Shown piece after piece: positions 26,169 through 35,100 of a DNA stretch of 64,000 nt. The notes under the pieces were generated by a model. It had not been told where the DNA came from. It worked only from the letters and a program-made list of their open reading frames with translations, and made no database searches. Each line of letters opens with the position of its first letter. The stretch's first letter is position 1. The translations under genes and the position numbers were made by a program. Source of the DNA: SLRI01 sp964460465. GTDB lineage: Bacteria; Pseudomonadota; Alphaproteobacteria; Geminicoccales; Geminicoccaceae. The DNA lies in contig CAYWSB010000005.1 of the NCBI GenBank assembly GCA_964460465.1, positions 1 to 64,000 on the forward strand, read 5' to 3'.

Positions 26169-27076
26169 CGGCCATCCTCGAAGCCTTCGACGAGCGCCAC
26201 GCCGCCCTGTGGGGCCGGCACAACGTCATGCTGCGGCATCGCCTGCACGAGGACCCGCAGTTCTCCGACGAGGGGCTGGTGGCGCTGCTCGAGGCGCTCG
26301 AGCGGCCGTCGATGAACATCAACACCATGGCGGCGGAGGGCCACGATCTCTCGACCTGGCAGGCCTGCGACCCGGGCTCGATGTCCGCCGCCGAGATGCT
26401 GGCCGCGGTCAAGGCCGGCCGGCTCTGGATCAACGTCATCGGGATCAACCAGTCCTCGCCCCGCTTCGCCCGGATCCTCGACCAGCTCTACGGCGAGCTG
26501 GAGGCGGCGATGCCGGGCTTCAGGACCTTCAAGCGCAAGCTCGGCCTCTTGATCTCGTCGCCCAGGGCGCAGGTCTTCTACCACTGCGACATCCCGGGCC
26601 AGGGCCTCTTGCAGGTCCGGGGCAGGAAGCGGCTCTGGGTCTATCCGGCGAGTGAGCCCTTCCTGCGGCCCGACCAGCTCGAGGAGGTGGTGCGCGGTGT
26701 ACGGCAGGAGGAGATCGCGTACGAGCCCTGGTTCGACGAGCATGCCGTGGTCTACGATCTGGAGCCCGGCCAGATGCTGCACTGGCCCTTGAACGGCCCG
26801 CACCGGGTGGTCAACCACGACTGCCTCAACGTCTCGCTCACCGTCGAGCACTGGACCGACGAGATTCTCCGCTCCTATGTCGTGAACCTGGCCAACGGCG
26901 TGCTGCGCGGCCAGCTCGGCTGGCGGCCGCGCTCGCGGTCGCTGGGCGGCCCGGCCTATTGGGGCAAGGCCGGGCTCGCCGCCTTCTGGCGATTCTCGGG
27001 GCTGCAGAACCGCCAGCGCTATCGGCCCCAAAAATCGGTGCGGATCGACGCGCTGGCGGCGGCACGCGGCGGCTGA
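26165..27076 (+). CDS. JmjC/cupin-like Fe(II) dioxygenase-fold protein
   Basis: 303-residue protein with a cupin core resembling bacterial JmjC (cupin_8-type) domains. The putative iron ligands are His140 and Asp142 in FYHCDIPGQGLLQVRGRKR and His213 in WPLNGPHRVVN. The RGRKRLWVYP strand is typical of this fold. Such proteins hydroxylate protein or small-molecule substrates using 2-oxoglutarate, although some act only as binding folds. It is translationally coupled to paralogue 2 and closes the exopolysaccharide locus. The association with the two unknown paralogues suggests a three-gene unit. Dioxygenase activity is inferred from the HxD...H triad only. Confidence 0.7.
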   Translation: MTAILEAFDERHAALWGRHNVMLRHRLHEDPQFSDEGLVALLEALERPSMNINTMAAEGHDLSTWQACDPGSMSAAEMLAAVKAGRLWINVIGINQSSPRFARILDQLYGELEAAMPGFRTFKRKLGLLISSPRAQVFYHCDIPGQGLLQVRGRKRLWVYPASEPFLRPDQLEEVVRGVRQEEIAYEPWFDEHAVVYDLEPGQMLHWPLNGPHRVVNHDCLNVSLTVEHWTDEILRSYVVNLANGVLRGQLGWRPRSRSLGGPAYWGKAGLAAFWRFSGLQNRQRYRPQKSVRIDALAAARGG

Positions 27077-27077
27077 G

Positions 27078-28169
27078 CTAGAGGTCGATCGCGCGCTTCT
27101 CGTCGATGCTCTGCTGGGCGGCGAGGACGATGCGCAGCGAGTTGACAGCGTCGGCCATGCTGTCGGAGAGGTCGAGGTCCTTCTGGATCGCCTCGAGGAA
27201 CATCGCCTGCTCGCGCTCGCAGAGCTCCTGGTGGTCGGGCTCGTCCTCGGTCGAGATCCACTCGTCGGGCCGCGTGAAGTTGTTGTTCGCGTCGATCTCG
27301 GCGTGGTGCAGCTTGATCGCGTTGGTCTTGGTGTGCTGGTCGATGTCGGCCGAATCCGAGAGCTTGTCGGGGGCGGCCTCGCTCTGGCCTTCCTGCGGCT
27401 TGTAGGCGATCGAGGCAGCACCCTTCGGCCCCCAGACGTCCTTCACGAAATAGGCCACCTCGGACATCATCGGCCCCCAGCCGGCCTCGTACCAGCCGAC
27501 CGAGCCGTCGTCGAAGGTGACGTGGAGGTGGCCGTAGTTCTGGACCTTGGTCTCGCTGCTGAGCTTGGCGCCGATGCCGTGGACACGGACCGGCCTGGCT
27601 CTGGTCATCTGGCACATGACGTCGACATAGTGGACGCCGCAATCGACGATGGGCGTGAGGCTCTCCATCAGCGCCTTGTGCCAGTTCCAGGCAGGGCCGC
27701 TGGACTGCTGGTTGAGGTTCATGCGCATCACCAGGGGCTTGCCCAGGCCCTGCGCCAGCTCGACGAACCTGGCCCAGGCCGGGTGCACGCGGAGGATGTA
27801 GCCCAGCACGAGCTTGCGGTTGGTCGCCTTGGCCTTGGCGACGACCGCCTCGGCGTCGGCGTTGTTGGTGGCGATGGGCTTTTCCATGAAGACGTGGCAG
27901 CCAGCATCCATGGCCTGGATGGCATAGGCCGCGTGGGTGTCGGGATAGGTGTTGATCGAGACGGCGTGCGGCTTGGTCTCGCCGAGGGCGGTCGCGAAGT
28001 CGTTGTAGCGCGGGTAGCCGGCGATCTCGTCGGGGAGCTTCGTCGCCGGCCCCATCGAGCGGCTGACGAGGCCGACCAGATCGAAGCCCGGGTTGCGGTG
28101 ATAGGCCTTTGCATGGCTCGCCCCCATGTTGCCCACGCCCACGACCAGAATGCGCACCGGCTCCGCCAT
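27078..28169 (-). CDS. Gfo/Idh/MocA family oxidoreductase
   Basis: 363-residue NAD(P)-dependent dehydrogenase. N-terminal Rossmann motif VVGVGNMGASHAKAYHRNPG. The catalytic EKP triad is in HVFMEKPIATNNADAE near residue 97. The C-terminal substrate domain has the His-containing segment PIVDCGVHYVDVM near residue 180. It would oxidise a sugar, inositol or related polyol. It ends one base from the stop of the convergent JmjC-like gene. It may be co-transcribed with the decarboxylase upstream, although 375 bases separate them. Confidence 0.9.
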   Translation of the reverse strand: MAEPVRILVVGVGNMGASHAKAYHRNPGFDLVGLVSRSMGPATKLPDEIAGYPRYNDFATALGETKPHAVSINTYPDTHAAYAIQAMDAGCHVFMEKPIATNNADAEAVVAKAKATNRKLVLGYILRVHPAWARFVELAQGLGKPLVMRMNLNQQSSGPAWNWHKALMESLTPIVDCGVHYVDVMCQMTRARPVRVHGIGAKLSSETKVQNYGHLHVTFDDGSVGWYEAGWGPMMSEVAYFVKDVWGPKGAASIAYKPQEGQSEAAPDKLSDSADIDQHTKTNAIKLHHAEIDANNNFTRPDEWISTEDEPDHQELCEREQAMFLEAIQKDLDLSDSMADAVNSLRIVLAAQQSIDEKRAIDL

Positions 28170-28544
28170 CGTTCCCCGCTCCCCGTCGGTCTGCTATGCC
28201 TCGCCGGCAACCATCGCCCGCGAGGCCGGACCGTGCAAGGGCTTGCGGCGACAACCGGGGCCAAGACAGCGTAGCAACCGGTTTTCCATGCCAGCCGGGT
28301 GTCGCGAGGGCGGCCGTACGCCGGATGCCGGCGGGGGTGGGGCGCCCGATGGGCAGGTCCCGGGCATTGGCCATGTGGCCGCCATCGTCACCGGATGCGG
28401 CGCCAGGTGGGCCGATCGCGCCGCCGTCATGGCCATCCCGTATCGCCGGCGAGCGCTTCGGCGGCACCGACGGCGATGCCTAGCGCAAGGCGCGGGCGCT
28501 CGACCGGGTTGCGGGCAATGCAGGCCCGGCCGGCGGCACGGCGG
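28170..28544. other. 375-base intergenic region
   Basis: Between two minus-strand genes. No open frame here is supported; the candidates are GC-driven shadows. At its right edge, across the decarboxylase stop codon, lies a perfect 10-base inverted repeat GGCCGGCGGC (28528-28537) / GCCGCCGGCC (28548-28557) with a 10-base loop. This could end the decarboxylase transcript, but no T-run follows. The remainder probably holds the promoter of the Gfo/Idh gene, not identifiable by eye. Confidence 0.4.
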
Positions 28545-30029
28545 TCAGCCGCCGGCCGCCGGTGCCAGCTCGTCGGCGAGTGCCAGCACCTGGTCGACGA
28601 ACGCGTCGAGGTCGGCCTCGGTCGTGCGGTGGTTGGTGATGCAGACGCGAATGGCCTGGCGCCCGGCGATGGTCGTCGAGGACGGCACCGCGATGCCGCG
28701 GACCTGCAGCTGGGTGATGATCCGGGCGGTGAGCTGCGCTTCTTCATCGGGCGGGCGGTTGCCGGTGCCGGCCGGGCGAAAGCAGACGATGTTGAGCGGC
28801 ACCGGGCCGGCGAGCTCGAGTCCTGGCTCGCGCTCGATGCGCCGCGCCAGATGCCGGGCCTGGGCACAATTCCGCTCGATCGCCCGGCCCAGCCGGCGCA
28901 GGCCGTAATGCTGGATGGTGAACCAGACCTTCAGCGCCCGAAAGCCGCGCGACAGCTCGACCCCGTAGTCGCAGAACCAGGGCTCGCCGCTGGCGGCACC
29001 GACCTCGGTCGAGGTGAGATAGGCGACCCGGCCGCCGAAGGTCTCCATGTGCAGGGCACCGTCGCGGACCAGCACGCAACCGGCGTCATAGGGCACGTGG
29101 AGCCATTTGTGGAAGTCGAAGGCCAGCGAGTCCGCGGTCTCGATGCCGTCGACCAGGTGGGCGAGAGCCGGGACCAGCACGGCGAGCCCGCCGAAGGCGC
29201 CGTCGACATGCAGCCAGAGCTCGTGCCGGTCGGCGATCGCGCGCATGCCGCGCAGGTCGTCGAAGGCGCCGGTATTGACCGTGCCGGCCGAGGCGACGAC
29301 GGCGAACGGCCTGAGGCCGGCGGTTCGATCGGCCCGGATCGCCCGCTCGAGCGCCTCGAGGTCGATGCGATCGGCGGCGTCGCAGGCGACCCGGCGCAGC
29401 TGGTCGGCCCCCAGGCCGAGAAGCTCGAACGCCTTCTTGACCGAGTTGTGGGCCTGTGCCGAGCAGTAGCCGACGAGTGCCGCCTCGGACTGGATCACGC
29501 CGCGGCCGCGGATCGTCTTCGGTGCCGCCCGCTGGCGCGCCACGGCGAGGCCGAGCAGGGTCGCCATCGACGAGCCGCTGACCAGCAGGCCGCTGCTCTG
29601 CTCCGGCAGGCCGAAGACGTTGACGAAGCAGCGCACCACGTCCCGCTCGACATGGACCGGCATGTGCTCGCGGCCGCCGAGATTGGCGTTGACCGCACCG
29701 GCGAGAAACTCCGCGAGGGCGCCGATCGGCGTCCCGGAGCCGTGCACCCAGCCCCAGAAGTGGGGGTGGGTGTTGCCGAGCAAATGCGGCAGGATGGTCC
29801 GGCGGAAGGAGTCGTAGACGGCCTCGGCCGGCCGTCCCTCCCAGGGCGGCTCCCCGCCGAACGCGCGCTTGGCCGCGTCGGGGATCGGCTGCCAGACCGG
29901 GCGTTCGCGCACGGCGCGCCAGTGGTCGACCATGTCGTCCACGGCACGGTGGCAAAGCGTCCGGAATTCCTCCCAGTCGGTCGGGTCGAGGCTCTCGGCG
30001 GCGGGTTCGCCCGAGGATGGCGGTGTCAT
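28545..30029 (-). CDS. Pyridoxal-dependent decarboxylase, group II (aromatic L-amino acid decarboxylase-like)
   Basis: 494 residues from the ATG at 30029; an upstream in-frame start at 30089 falls near a large inverted repeat and is less likely. Markers: THPHFWGWVHGSGTPIGALA near residue 75, HVDGAFGGLA with the cofactor-binding Asp near residue 275, and the PLP lysine in FDFHKWLHVPYDAG near residue 308. The family decarboxylates aromatic amino acids or related acidic substrates to amines. It lies downstream of a NitT/TauT importer on the same strand, so the substrate may be imported by that system (inference). Confidence 0.9.
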   Translation of the reverse strand: MTPPSSGEPAAESLDPTDWEEFRTLCHRAVDDMVDHWRAVRERPVWQPIPDAAKRAFGGEPPWEGRPAEAVYDSFRRTILPHLLGNTHPHFWGWVHGSGTPIGALAEFLAGAVNANLGGREHMPVHVERDVVRCFVNVFGLPEQSSGLLVSGSSMATLLGLAVARQRAAPKTIRGRGVIQSEAALVGYCSAQAHNSVKKAFELLGLGADQLRRVACDAADRIDLEALERAIRADRTAGLRPFAVVASAGTVNTGAFDDLRGMRAIADRHELWLHVDGAFGGLAVLVPALAHLVDGIETADSLAFDFHKWLHVPYDAGCVLVRDGALHMETFGGRVAYLTSTEVGAASGEPWFCDYGVELSRGFRALKVWFTIQHYGLRRLGRAIERNCAQARHLARRIEREPGLELAGPVPLNIVCFRPAGTGNRPPDEEAQLTARIITQLQVRGIAVPSSTTIAGRQAIRVCITNHRTTEADLDAFVDQVLALADELAPAAGG

Positions 30030-30078
30030 GCTGCTGATGTCCGGAGGGCCGGGCTGTTTGGCGACTCTGCCTGGGGTG

Positions 30079-30114
30079 GGTTGGGCCACGCCGTCGTCTG
30101 GCCGTGGCCCAACC
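30079..30114. other. Perfect 12-bp inverted repeat between binding protein and decarboxylase
   Basis: GGTTGGGCCACG (30079-30090) and CGTGGCCCAACC (30103-30114) with a 12-base loop. It lies 49 bases before the decarboxylase start and 95 bases after the binding-protein stop. There is no T-run after it on the minus strand. It could be a transcript-end or stability hairpin, or a regulator's operator for the decarboxylase. A second, shorter hairpin (8-bp stem CGTCCGTC/GACGGACG, loop GGT) sits at 30147-30165. Confidence 0.5.
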
Positions 30115-30209
30115 TTGCCACCGGGCGTTGCAGCCGTCGATGGCGGCGTCCGTCGGTGACGGACGAGGGCGGCGTGCGGATCGTCGGCCGACAGTGCCGC
30201 CCGCCGTCC

Positions 30210-31367
30210 TCAGATCGCGGCGTCGAACAGGCCGGCCTCGATCCTCGCCATGTCGAGGGCCTGCATGTCGTCGGAGAGCTCGTAGCCGTCGGCGTCGGCC
30301 CTGACCGCGTCGTGGTCGAAGCTGTTGGCGGGCTCGATGAAGTCGTTGGTGAGCACGTCCTCGGCCGCGATCGGGCTCGAGACCTGGCCCATCTCGTGGA
30401 TGGTGTCGAAGAACGCCTGCCAGCTCGCCATGTCGTGCCAGCCCCAGCCGCCGCGGTTCTCCATGTCGCCGCGGAAGACGTTGATCTGCTGGAGGATGGA
30501 GGTGGTGCCGAGCTCCGCACCCAGGCTCGAGGCCAGGGTCGGGAACTGCTCGAAGACGGCTTCCACGGCGGCCCTGGGATTGTGGTAGGCGAACTCCATG
30601 CCCATGGCCCAGCCGCGCAGGTACTCCTCGAGGAAGGCACGGCGGTCGGGGTCGTCGAGGTCGCGGCGCCGGACGACGAAGCTGTTGGCGGGGAAATGCG
30701 AGTGCTGGACGCCGAGCCAGTACTCGAACTCGAGGCCGGTCGCGATCCATTCGGCCCTCAGGCCCTCCCAGGAGAGGGCGGCGTCACCCTGGCCGGCGGC
30801 GAGTGCCGTGCCCCAGGTGGGCCAGCCGGCCTCGACATAGGTGACCTTGGAGACGTCCACCCCCTGCGAGGCCAGGAGCGGGTCGGTGATCGACTGCCAG
30901 GCGGCGGAGCCGAGCAGCACGGTCTTGCCTTCCAGCGTCTTGAGGTCGTTCGAGCCCTCGCCCTTGCGGAAGGCGAAGCTGAAGGTGTCCCTGGCGCCCA
31001 TGTGCCAGACGGAGACGAGATCCATGCCGTTCTCCAGCGCGAAGGAGAACACGCCGGGGGACGGAAAGCCCATGTCGGCCTGGCCCACGTCGACGAACTT
31101 GACGGTGGCGGTGCCGTCCGAGGGGCCGGGCTGCATGTCGGTCGAGAGATCGCCGAAATAGCCCATCTTCTTGCCGACCCAGTACGGGTAGTCGTCGAGC
31201 ACCTCGAGCGTGCCGCGCGGCGAGATCCAGGTGAAGGTGCCGTAGGGCTCGGCCCTGGCCCCACGACCCTGGCCCAGGGCCGTGGCGGTCACCACGCCGG
31301 CCGCCGTCACCTGGAGGAAGTAGCGGCGGTCGAGGCCGCCCTTGGCCATACCGGTCTGCTTGATCAT
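30210..31367 (-). CDS. ABC transporter substrate-binding protein, NitT/TauT type (SsuA/NMT1-like)
   Basis: 385-residue periplasmic binding protein. The N-terminus has a twin-arginine-like signal (LDRRYFLQVTAAGVVTATAL) with a cleavage site near ARA. The body carries NMT1-like features such as GQADMGFPSPGVFSFALENGMD and LEGKTVLLGSAAWQSITDPLL. It delivers a small ligand (family: sulfonates, nitrate, pyrimidines, aromatic acids) to the permease encoded 37 bases upstream. A start at 31349 would drop six residues. The Tat-type export signal is unusual for this family but seen in some members. Confidence 0.88.
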   Translation of the reverse strand: MIKQTGMAKGGLDRRYFLQVTAAGVVTATALGQGRGARAEPYGTFTWISPRGTLEVLDDYPYWVGKKMGYFGDLSTDMQPGPSDGTATVKFVDVGQADMGFPSPGVFSFALENGMDLVSVWHMGARDTFSFAFRKGEGSNDLKTLEGKTVLLGSAAWQSITDPLLASQGVDVSKVTYVEAGWPTWGTALAAGQGDAALSWEGLRAEWIATGLEFEYWLGVQHSHFPANSFVVRRRDLDDPDRRAFLEEYLRGWAMGMEFAYHNPRAAVEAVFEQFPTLASSLGAELGTTSILQQINVFRGDMENRGGWGWHDMASWQAFFDTIHEMGQVSSPIAAEDVLTNDFIEPANSFDHDAVRADADGYELSDDMQALDMARIEAGLFDAAI

Positions 31368-31404
31368 GGCATTCGTCCCTGTGCTCGTTGCTTCGCCGGG
31401 CGGC

Positions 31405-32253
31405 TCAGGTTTCCCAGCTCGCCCATTTCTTGCCGATCAGGAAAAAGAGCGTATAGATCAGGATGCCGAGAATCGAGAGGATCAGCACGACGGCGAAGAA
31501 TTCCGGCATCTTGATCATCGAGGAGTAGGTGGTCAGCCGATTGCCGAGCCCGAAGCCGCCGCCGACCATCTCGGCCCCAACGGTGGTCAAGAGGCCGAAG
31601 ATGGCGCCCACCATGAGCCCGACCAGGATCATCGGCAGCGCCATCGGGGCGCGGATCTTCCAGAAGATCTGCAGGGTGGAGGCGCCGTAGGAACGGGCCA
31701 GCGCGATCTTGGCACTGTCGACGCGCCGGAAGCCGGTAGCGGCGTTGATCATCACCATGGGCCCGGACGCCAGGGCGACGGCGATGATCCGCGGCTCGTA
31801 GCCGAAGCCGAAGCGGAGGATCAGGAGCGGGATCAGCGCCAGCATCGGCGTGGTGACGAGCACCAGGATGTAGGGGGCCACGATCTTCTCGGCGAAGGGG
31901 AACTGGGTGATCACCGCGGCGAGCAGCAGGCCCACCGTGGCGCCGATGGCGAAGCCGCAGCCGAGCTGGACCAGGGTGTGGCCGAGATGCGGCAGGATGA
32001 GCGGGAACTCGGTGACCAGCGCCACGCCGATCAGGCTCGGCCTTGGCATGATGTAGTGCGGCACGGCGAACCACCAGAGCGAGAGCTCGATGCTGCCGAT
32101 GACGACCACGGCGACCGCCAGGATGGCCAGCACCTCGGCCCAGGAGCTGATGCCGGGGCCGGCGGTCAGGGCGGAGAGATTGGTGACGCCGACCTCGTTC
32201 TCGTCCGGCCGCCGGGCGTGGCGGAACTCGGGGATCGCGTCCTGGCCGCTCAT
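31405..32253 (-). CDS. ABC transporter permease, NitT/TauT type (SsuC-like)
   Basis: 282-residue permease with about six membrane helices. It has IMPRPSLIGVALVTEFPLI after the first helix and the EAA-type cytoplasmic loop ALARSYGASTLQIFWKIRAP near residue 195, the contact site for the ATPase. The ATG overlaps the ATPase stop by four bases (ATGA). A much longer open frame upstream is a shadow of the ATPase and monooxygenase genes and was not used. Confidence 0.9.
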   Translation of the reverse strand: MSGQDAIPEFRHARRPDENEVGVTNLSALTAGPGISSWAEVLAILAVAVVVIGSIELSLWWFAVPHYIMPRPSLIGVALVTEFPLILPHLGHTLVQLGCGFAIGATVGLLLAAVITQFPFAEKIVAPYILVLVTTPMLALIPLLILRFGFGYEPRIIAVALASGPMVMINAATGFRRVDSAKIALARSYGASTLQIFWKIRAPMALPMILVGLMVGAIFGLLTTVGAEMVGGGFGLGNRLTTYSSMIKMPEFFAVVLILSILGILIYTLFFLIGKKWASWET

Positions 32254-33101
32254 GCCGCGACGCCACGTGCCACGCGCTTGCCCACGATCTCGCCCTTGAT
32301 GGCGTTGGACAGGTCGAACACCTCGCGGCTCGCCATGACCTCGAAGGAGCGCGGCCGGGGGAGCGGCACGGCGTATTCGGCGGCGACCCGGCCCGGCCGC
32401 GGCGACAGGACCACGACCTTGTCGGAGAGGAAGATGGCCTCCTCGATGTTGTGGGTGATGAAGACGATCGTGGTGGGGGTATCCAGCCAGATCTCCTCGA
32501 CCAGCCGGTTCATCTCCTCGCGGGTGAAGGTGTCGAGCGCCCCGAACGGCTCGTCCATGAGGAGCACGGACGGCTTCAAGGCCAGTGCCCGGACGATCGC
32601 CGCGCGCTGCTGCATGCCGCCCGAGAGCTCGCGCGGGAACCTGCCGCCGAAGCCGTCGAGCCCGACCCGGTGCAGGAGGTGGTCGATCCACGCCCGGTCC
32701 GGCTGCTGCCGCTTGATCTCGAAGGGAAAGGCGATGTTGGCGGCGAGGTCGCGCCACGGCAGCAGGTTGGCCTCCTGAAAGACGATGCCGATCTCGGGCC
32801 GGGGGCCGGTGACGGGCGTGCCGTCGAGCAGGATCGCGCCGGCCGACAGGTGGTGCAGCCCGGACATCGACCAGAGGAGCGTGGTCTTGCCGCAGCCGGA
32901 CGGGCCGACGATCGACACCACCTCGTTCCTGCCCACGTCGAGGCTGCAGCGGTCGAGCGCCAGCAGGTCGCCCGACGCCGTCCGGTAGAGCTTGGTGGCG
33001 TCGCGCACAGCGAGCTTCGTGGTCGTTGCCTGCACCGACTGGCTGCGCTCCCTGGCGCTCGCTTCCCCCGGCCGCCGTCGCTCCCGGAAGCTGATGACCA
33101 T
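32250..33101 (-). CDS. ABC transporter ATP-binding protein, NitT/TauT type (SsuB-like)
   Basis: 283-residue ATPase. Walker A GPSGCGKTT near residue 66, Q-loop VFQEANLLPW, signature LSGGMQQR near residue 160, Walker B VLLMDEPFGALD, and H-loop FITHNIEEA. It drives uptake through the permease encoded next. The start is uncertain: ATG at 33101 gives a 22-residue leader, and GTG at 33035 would start just before the ATPase fold. It is divergent from the flavin monooxygenase gene across a 139-base promoter region. Confidence 0.92.
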   Translation of the reverse strand: MVISFRERRRPGEASARERSQSVQATTTKLAVRDATKLYRTASGDLLALDRCSLDVGRNEVVSIVGPSGCGKTTLLWSMSGLHHLSAGAILLDGTPVTGPRPEIGIVFQEANLLPWRDLAANIAFPFEIKRQQPDRAWIDHLLHRVGLDGFGGRFPRELSGGMQQRAAIVRALALKPSVLLMDEPFGALDTFTREEMNRLVEEIWLDTPTTIVFITHNIEEAIFLSDKVVVLSPRPGRVAAEYAVPLPRPRSFEVMASREVFDLSNAIKGEIVGKRVARGVAA

Positions 33102-33240
33102 ACCACTTTGCAGGGGTCGCAAACGGGCTGTCAAGGCGCCCTCCGGCACCCGGCGGCAAAAGCGAGCGGGCGACTGCGCCTTGACTCCGGCGGTATCCCG
33201 GGTCCTCGATGGCGTCATCCCTGTAGCGAGACGGTGAACC

Positions 33241-35064
33241 ATGGCCGACCTGACACCCGACCCCGACCGCTCGGCCACGGTGGCCGTCGCCGACTGGCTC
33301 GGCGCTTTCGCGCGCGCGCTCGACGGCCGCGACACCGAGCGGGTCCTGGGCCTCTTCCAGGACGATTGCTACTGGCGCGATCTCCTCGCCTTCACCTGGA
33401 ACATCGCCACGATGGAGGAGAAGCCCCGGGTCCGGGCGATGCTGGAGGCGACGCTCGACCGGACCGCGCCCACGGGCTGGCGGCTCGAGGGGGCGGCCGA
33501 GGCGAAGGATGGTGTGACCGAGGCCTGGCTCGCCTTCGAGACGGCCGTGGGCCCGGCCAGGGGGCATGTCCGGCTCAAGGACGGGCGCGCCTGGACGCTC
33601 TTCACGGCGCTCGACGAGCTGCGTGGCCACGAGGAGCCGCGCGGGCCACGCCGGCCGCTCGGCACCATCCACGCGGCCTCCCGGACGCGCGAGACTTGGC
33701 GCGAGGCGCGCGGCCGCGAGCAGGCCGAGCTCGGCCGCGCGCGGCAGCCCTACGTCGTGATCATCGGCGGTGGCCAGGGCGGCATCATGCTCGGCGCCCG
33801 GCTCAAGCAGCTGGGCGTGCCGGCCGTGATCGTCGAGCGGAACGCGAGGCCCGGCGATTCCTGGCGCAACCGCTACCGCTCGCTCGTCCTGCACGACCCG
33901 GTCTGGTACGACCACCTGCCCTACATCCCGTTCCCCGACACCTGGCCGGTCTTTGCACCCAAGGACAAGATCGGCGACTGGCTCGAGATGTACGCCAAGG
34001 TGATGGAGCTCGACTATTGGGGCTCGACCGAGGCCAGGCACGCCGCCTTCGACGCCGACCGCAAGGTCTGGGCGGTCGAGCTGGAGCGCGACGGCGAGCC
34101 GCTCACGCTGCGGCCCCGGCACCTCGTCTTCGCGACCGGCGCCTACGGGCCGCCGCGCCGCGTCGCGTTCAAGGACCGCGACGCCTTTCGCGGCCGCATC
34201 CTCCATGCCAGCGAGCACCGGGACGGCCGCGACCTCGCGGGTAAGCGCTGTGTGGTCATCGGCTCGGCGACCTCGGGCCACGACATCGCCCTCGATCTGT
34301 GGGAGGGCGGGGCCGACGTCACCATGGTGCAGCGCCACCCGACCATCGTGGTCAAGTCCGAGACGCTGATGGAGCTGGGCTTCGAGCTCTATTCCGAGGC
34401 GGCACTGACAGCCGGCATCAGCCACGACAAGGCCGACCTGATCGTGGCCGCGACGCCGATCGCCCTCTTCGCCGAACTGCAGCGGCCGGTCTGGGCCGAG
34501 ATCCGCCGCCGCGACGCCGACTTCTACGCCGGCCTCGAGGCCGCCGGCTTCGCCCTCGACTGGGGCGAGGACGAGAGCGGGCTGATGCTGAAGGCCTACC
34601 GGACCGCGTCCGGCTACTACATCGACGTGGGCTGCTCGGCGCTGATCATCGACGGCCGGATCGGGCTGAAGAGCGGGGTCGAGATCGACCGGCTGACGCC
34701 CACCGGCATCCGCTTCGCCGATGGCAGCGAGATCGCCTGCGACGTCATCGTCGAGTGCACCGGCTACCAGTCGATGCACGAAACCGTGGCCAGCCTCGTC
34801 TCGCGCGAGCTGGCCGACGAAGTGGGCCCGTGCTGGGGCCTCGGCTCCGGGGTCAGGGGCGACCCCGGCCCCTGGCACGGCGAGCTCCGCAATATGTGGA
34901 AGCCGACCGCGCACGAGGCGCTCTGGTTCCAGGGCGGCAACCTGGCGCTCCAGCGCTTCTATTCGCGCTACCTCGCGCTGCAGCTCAAGGCGCGGATGGA
35001 GGGCATCGCCACGCCGGTGCATCGCACCACCCCCTATCACCGGCCGCTGCACCGCCCGGCCTAG
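33241..35064 (+). CDS. Flavin-containing monooxygenase with N-terminal SnoaL-like domain
   Basis: 607 residues. Residues 1-130 look like a SnoaL/NTF2-like domain (FARALDGRDTERVLGLFQDD, DCYWRDLLAFTW). The rest is a group-B monooxygenase: FAD motif IIGGGQGGIMLGARL near 173, the FMO fingerprint FRGRILHASEH near 318, NADPH motif VIGSATSGHDIA near 338, and the C-terminal ECTGYQS. It would insert oxygen into a nitrogen, sulfur or carbonyl-bearing substrate using NADPH. YUCCA-like indole-3-pyruvate monooxygenases belong to this group, so an aromatic substrate shared with the divergent decarboxylase/transport operon is possible (inference). Confidence 0.88.
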   Translation: MADLTPDPDRSATVAVADWLGAFARALDGRDTERVLGLFQDDCYWRDLLAFTWNIATMEEKPRVRAMLEATLDRTAPTGWRLEGAAEAKDGVTEAWLAFETAVGPARGHVRLKDGRAWTLFTALDELRGHEEPRGPRRPLGTIHAASRTRETWREARGREQAELGRARQPYVVIIGGGQGGIMLGARLKQLGVPAVIVERNARPGDSWRNRYRSLVLHDPVWYDHLPYIPFPDTWPVFAPKDKIGDWLEMYAKVMELDYWGSTEARHAAFDADRKVWAVELERDGEPLTLRPRHLVFATGAYGPPRRVAFKDRDAFRGRILHASEHRDGRDLAGKRCVVIGSATSGHDIALDLWEGGADVTMVQRHPTIVVKSETLMELGFELYSEAALTAGISHDKADLIVAATPIALFAELQRPVWAEIRRRDADFYAGLEAAGFALDWGEDESGLMLKAYRTASGYYIDVGCSALIIDGRIGLKSGVEIDRLTPTGIRFADGSEIACDVIVECTGYQSMHETVASLVSRELADEVGPCWGLGSGVRGDPGPWHGELRNMWKPTAHEALWFQGGNLALQRFYSRYLALQLKARMEGIATPVHRTTPYHRPLHRPA

Positions 35065-35100
35065 GCAGGAAGGCGGCGAAGGCGGGCCGGCCGCCGGCCG

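Noticed and set aside
28126..28908. Plus-strand open frames over the 375-base gap before the decarboxylase
   Set aside because: They extend antisense into the decarboxylase and Gfo/Idh genes, have no ribosome binding site or domain, and look like GC-driven shadow frames.
33129..33134. Perfect -35 hexamer TTGACA on the minus strand before the NitT-type ATPase gene
   Set aside because: No acceptable -10 follows at 16-18 bases, and a transcript from it would begin inside or after the chosen start codon.
31405..35052. Very long minus-strand open frame of more than 1200 codons
   Set aside because: Only its last 282 codons (from 32253) encode a recognisable permease. The rest is antisense to the monooxygenase gene and shadows the ATPase gene, which both have clear domain motifs.
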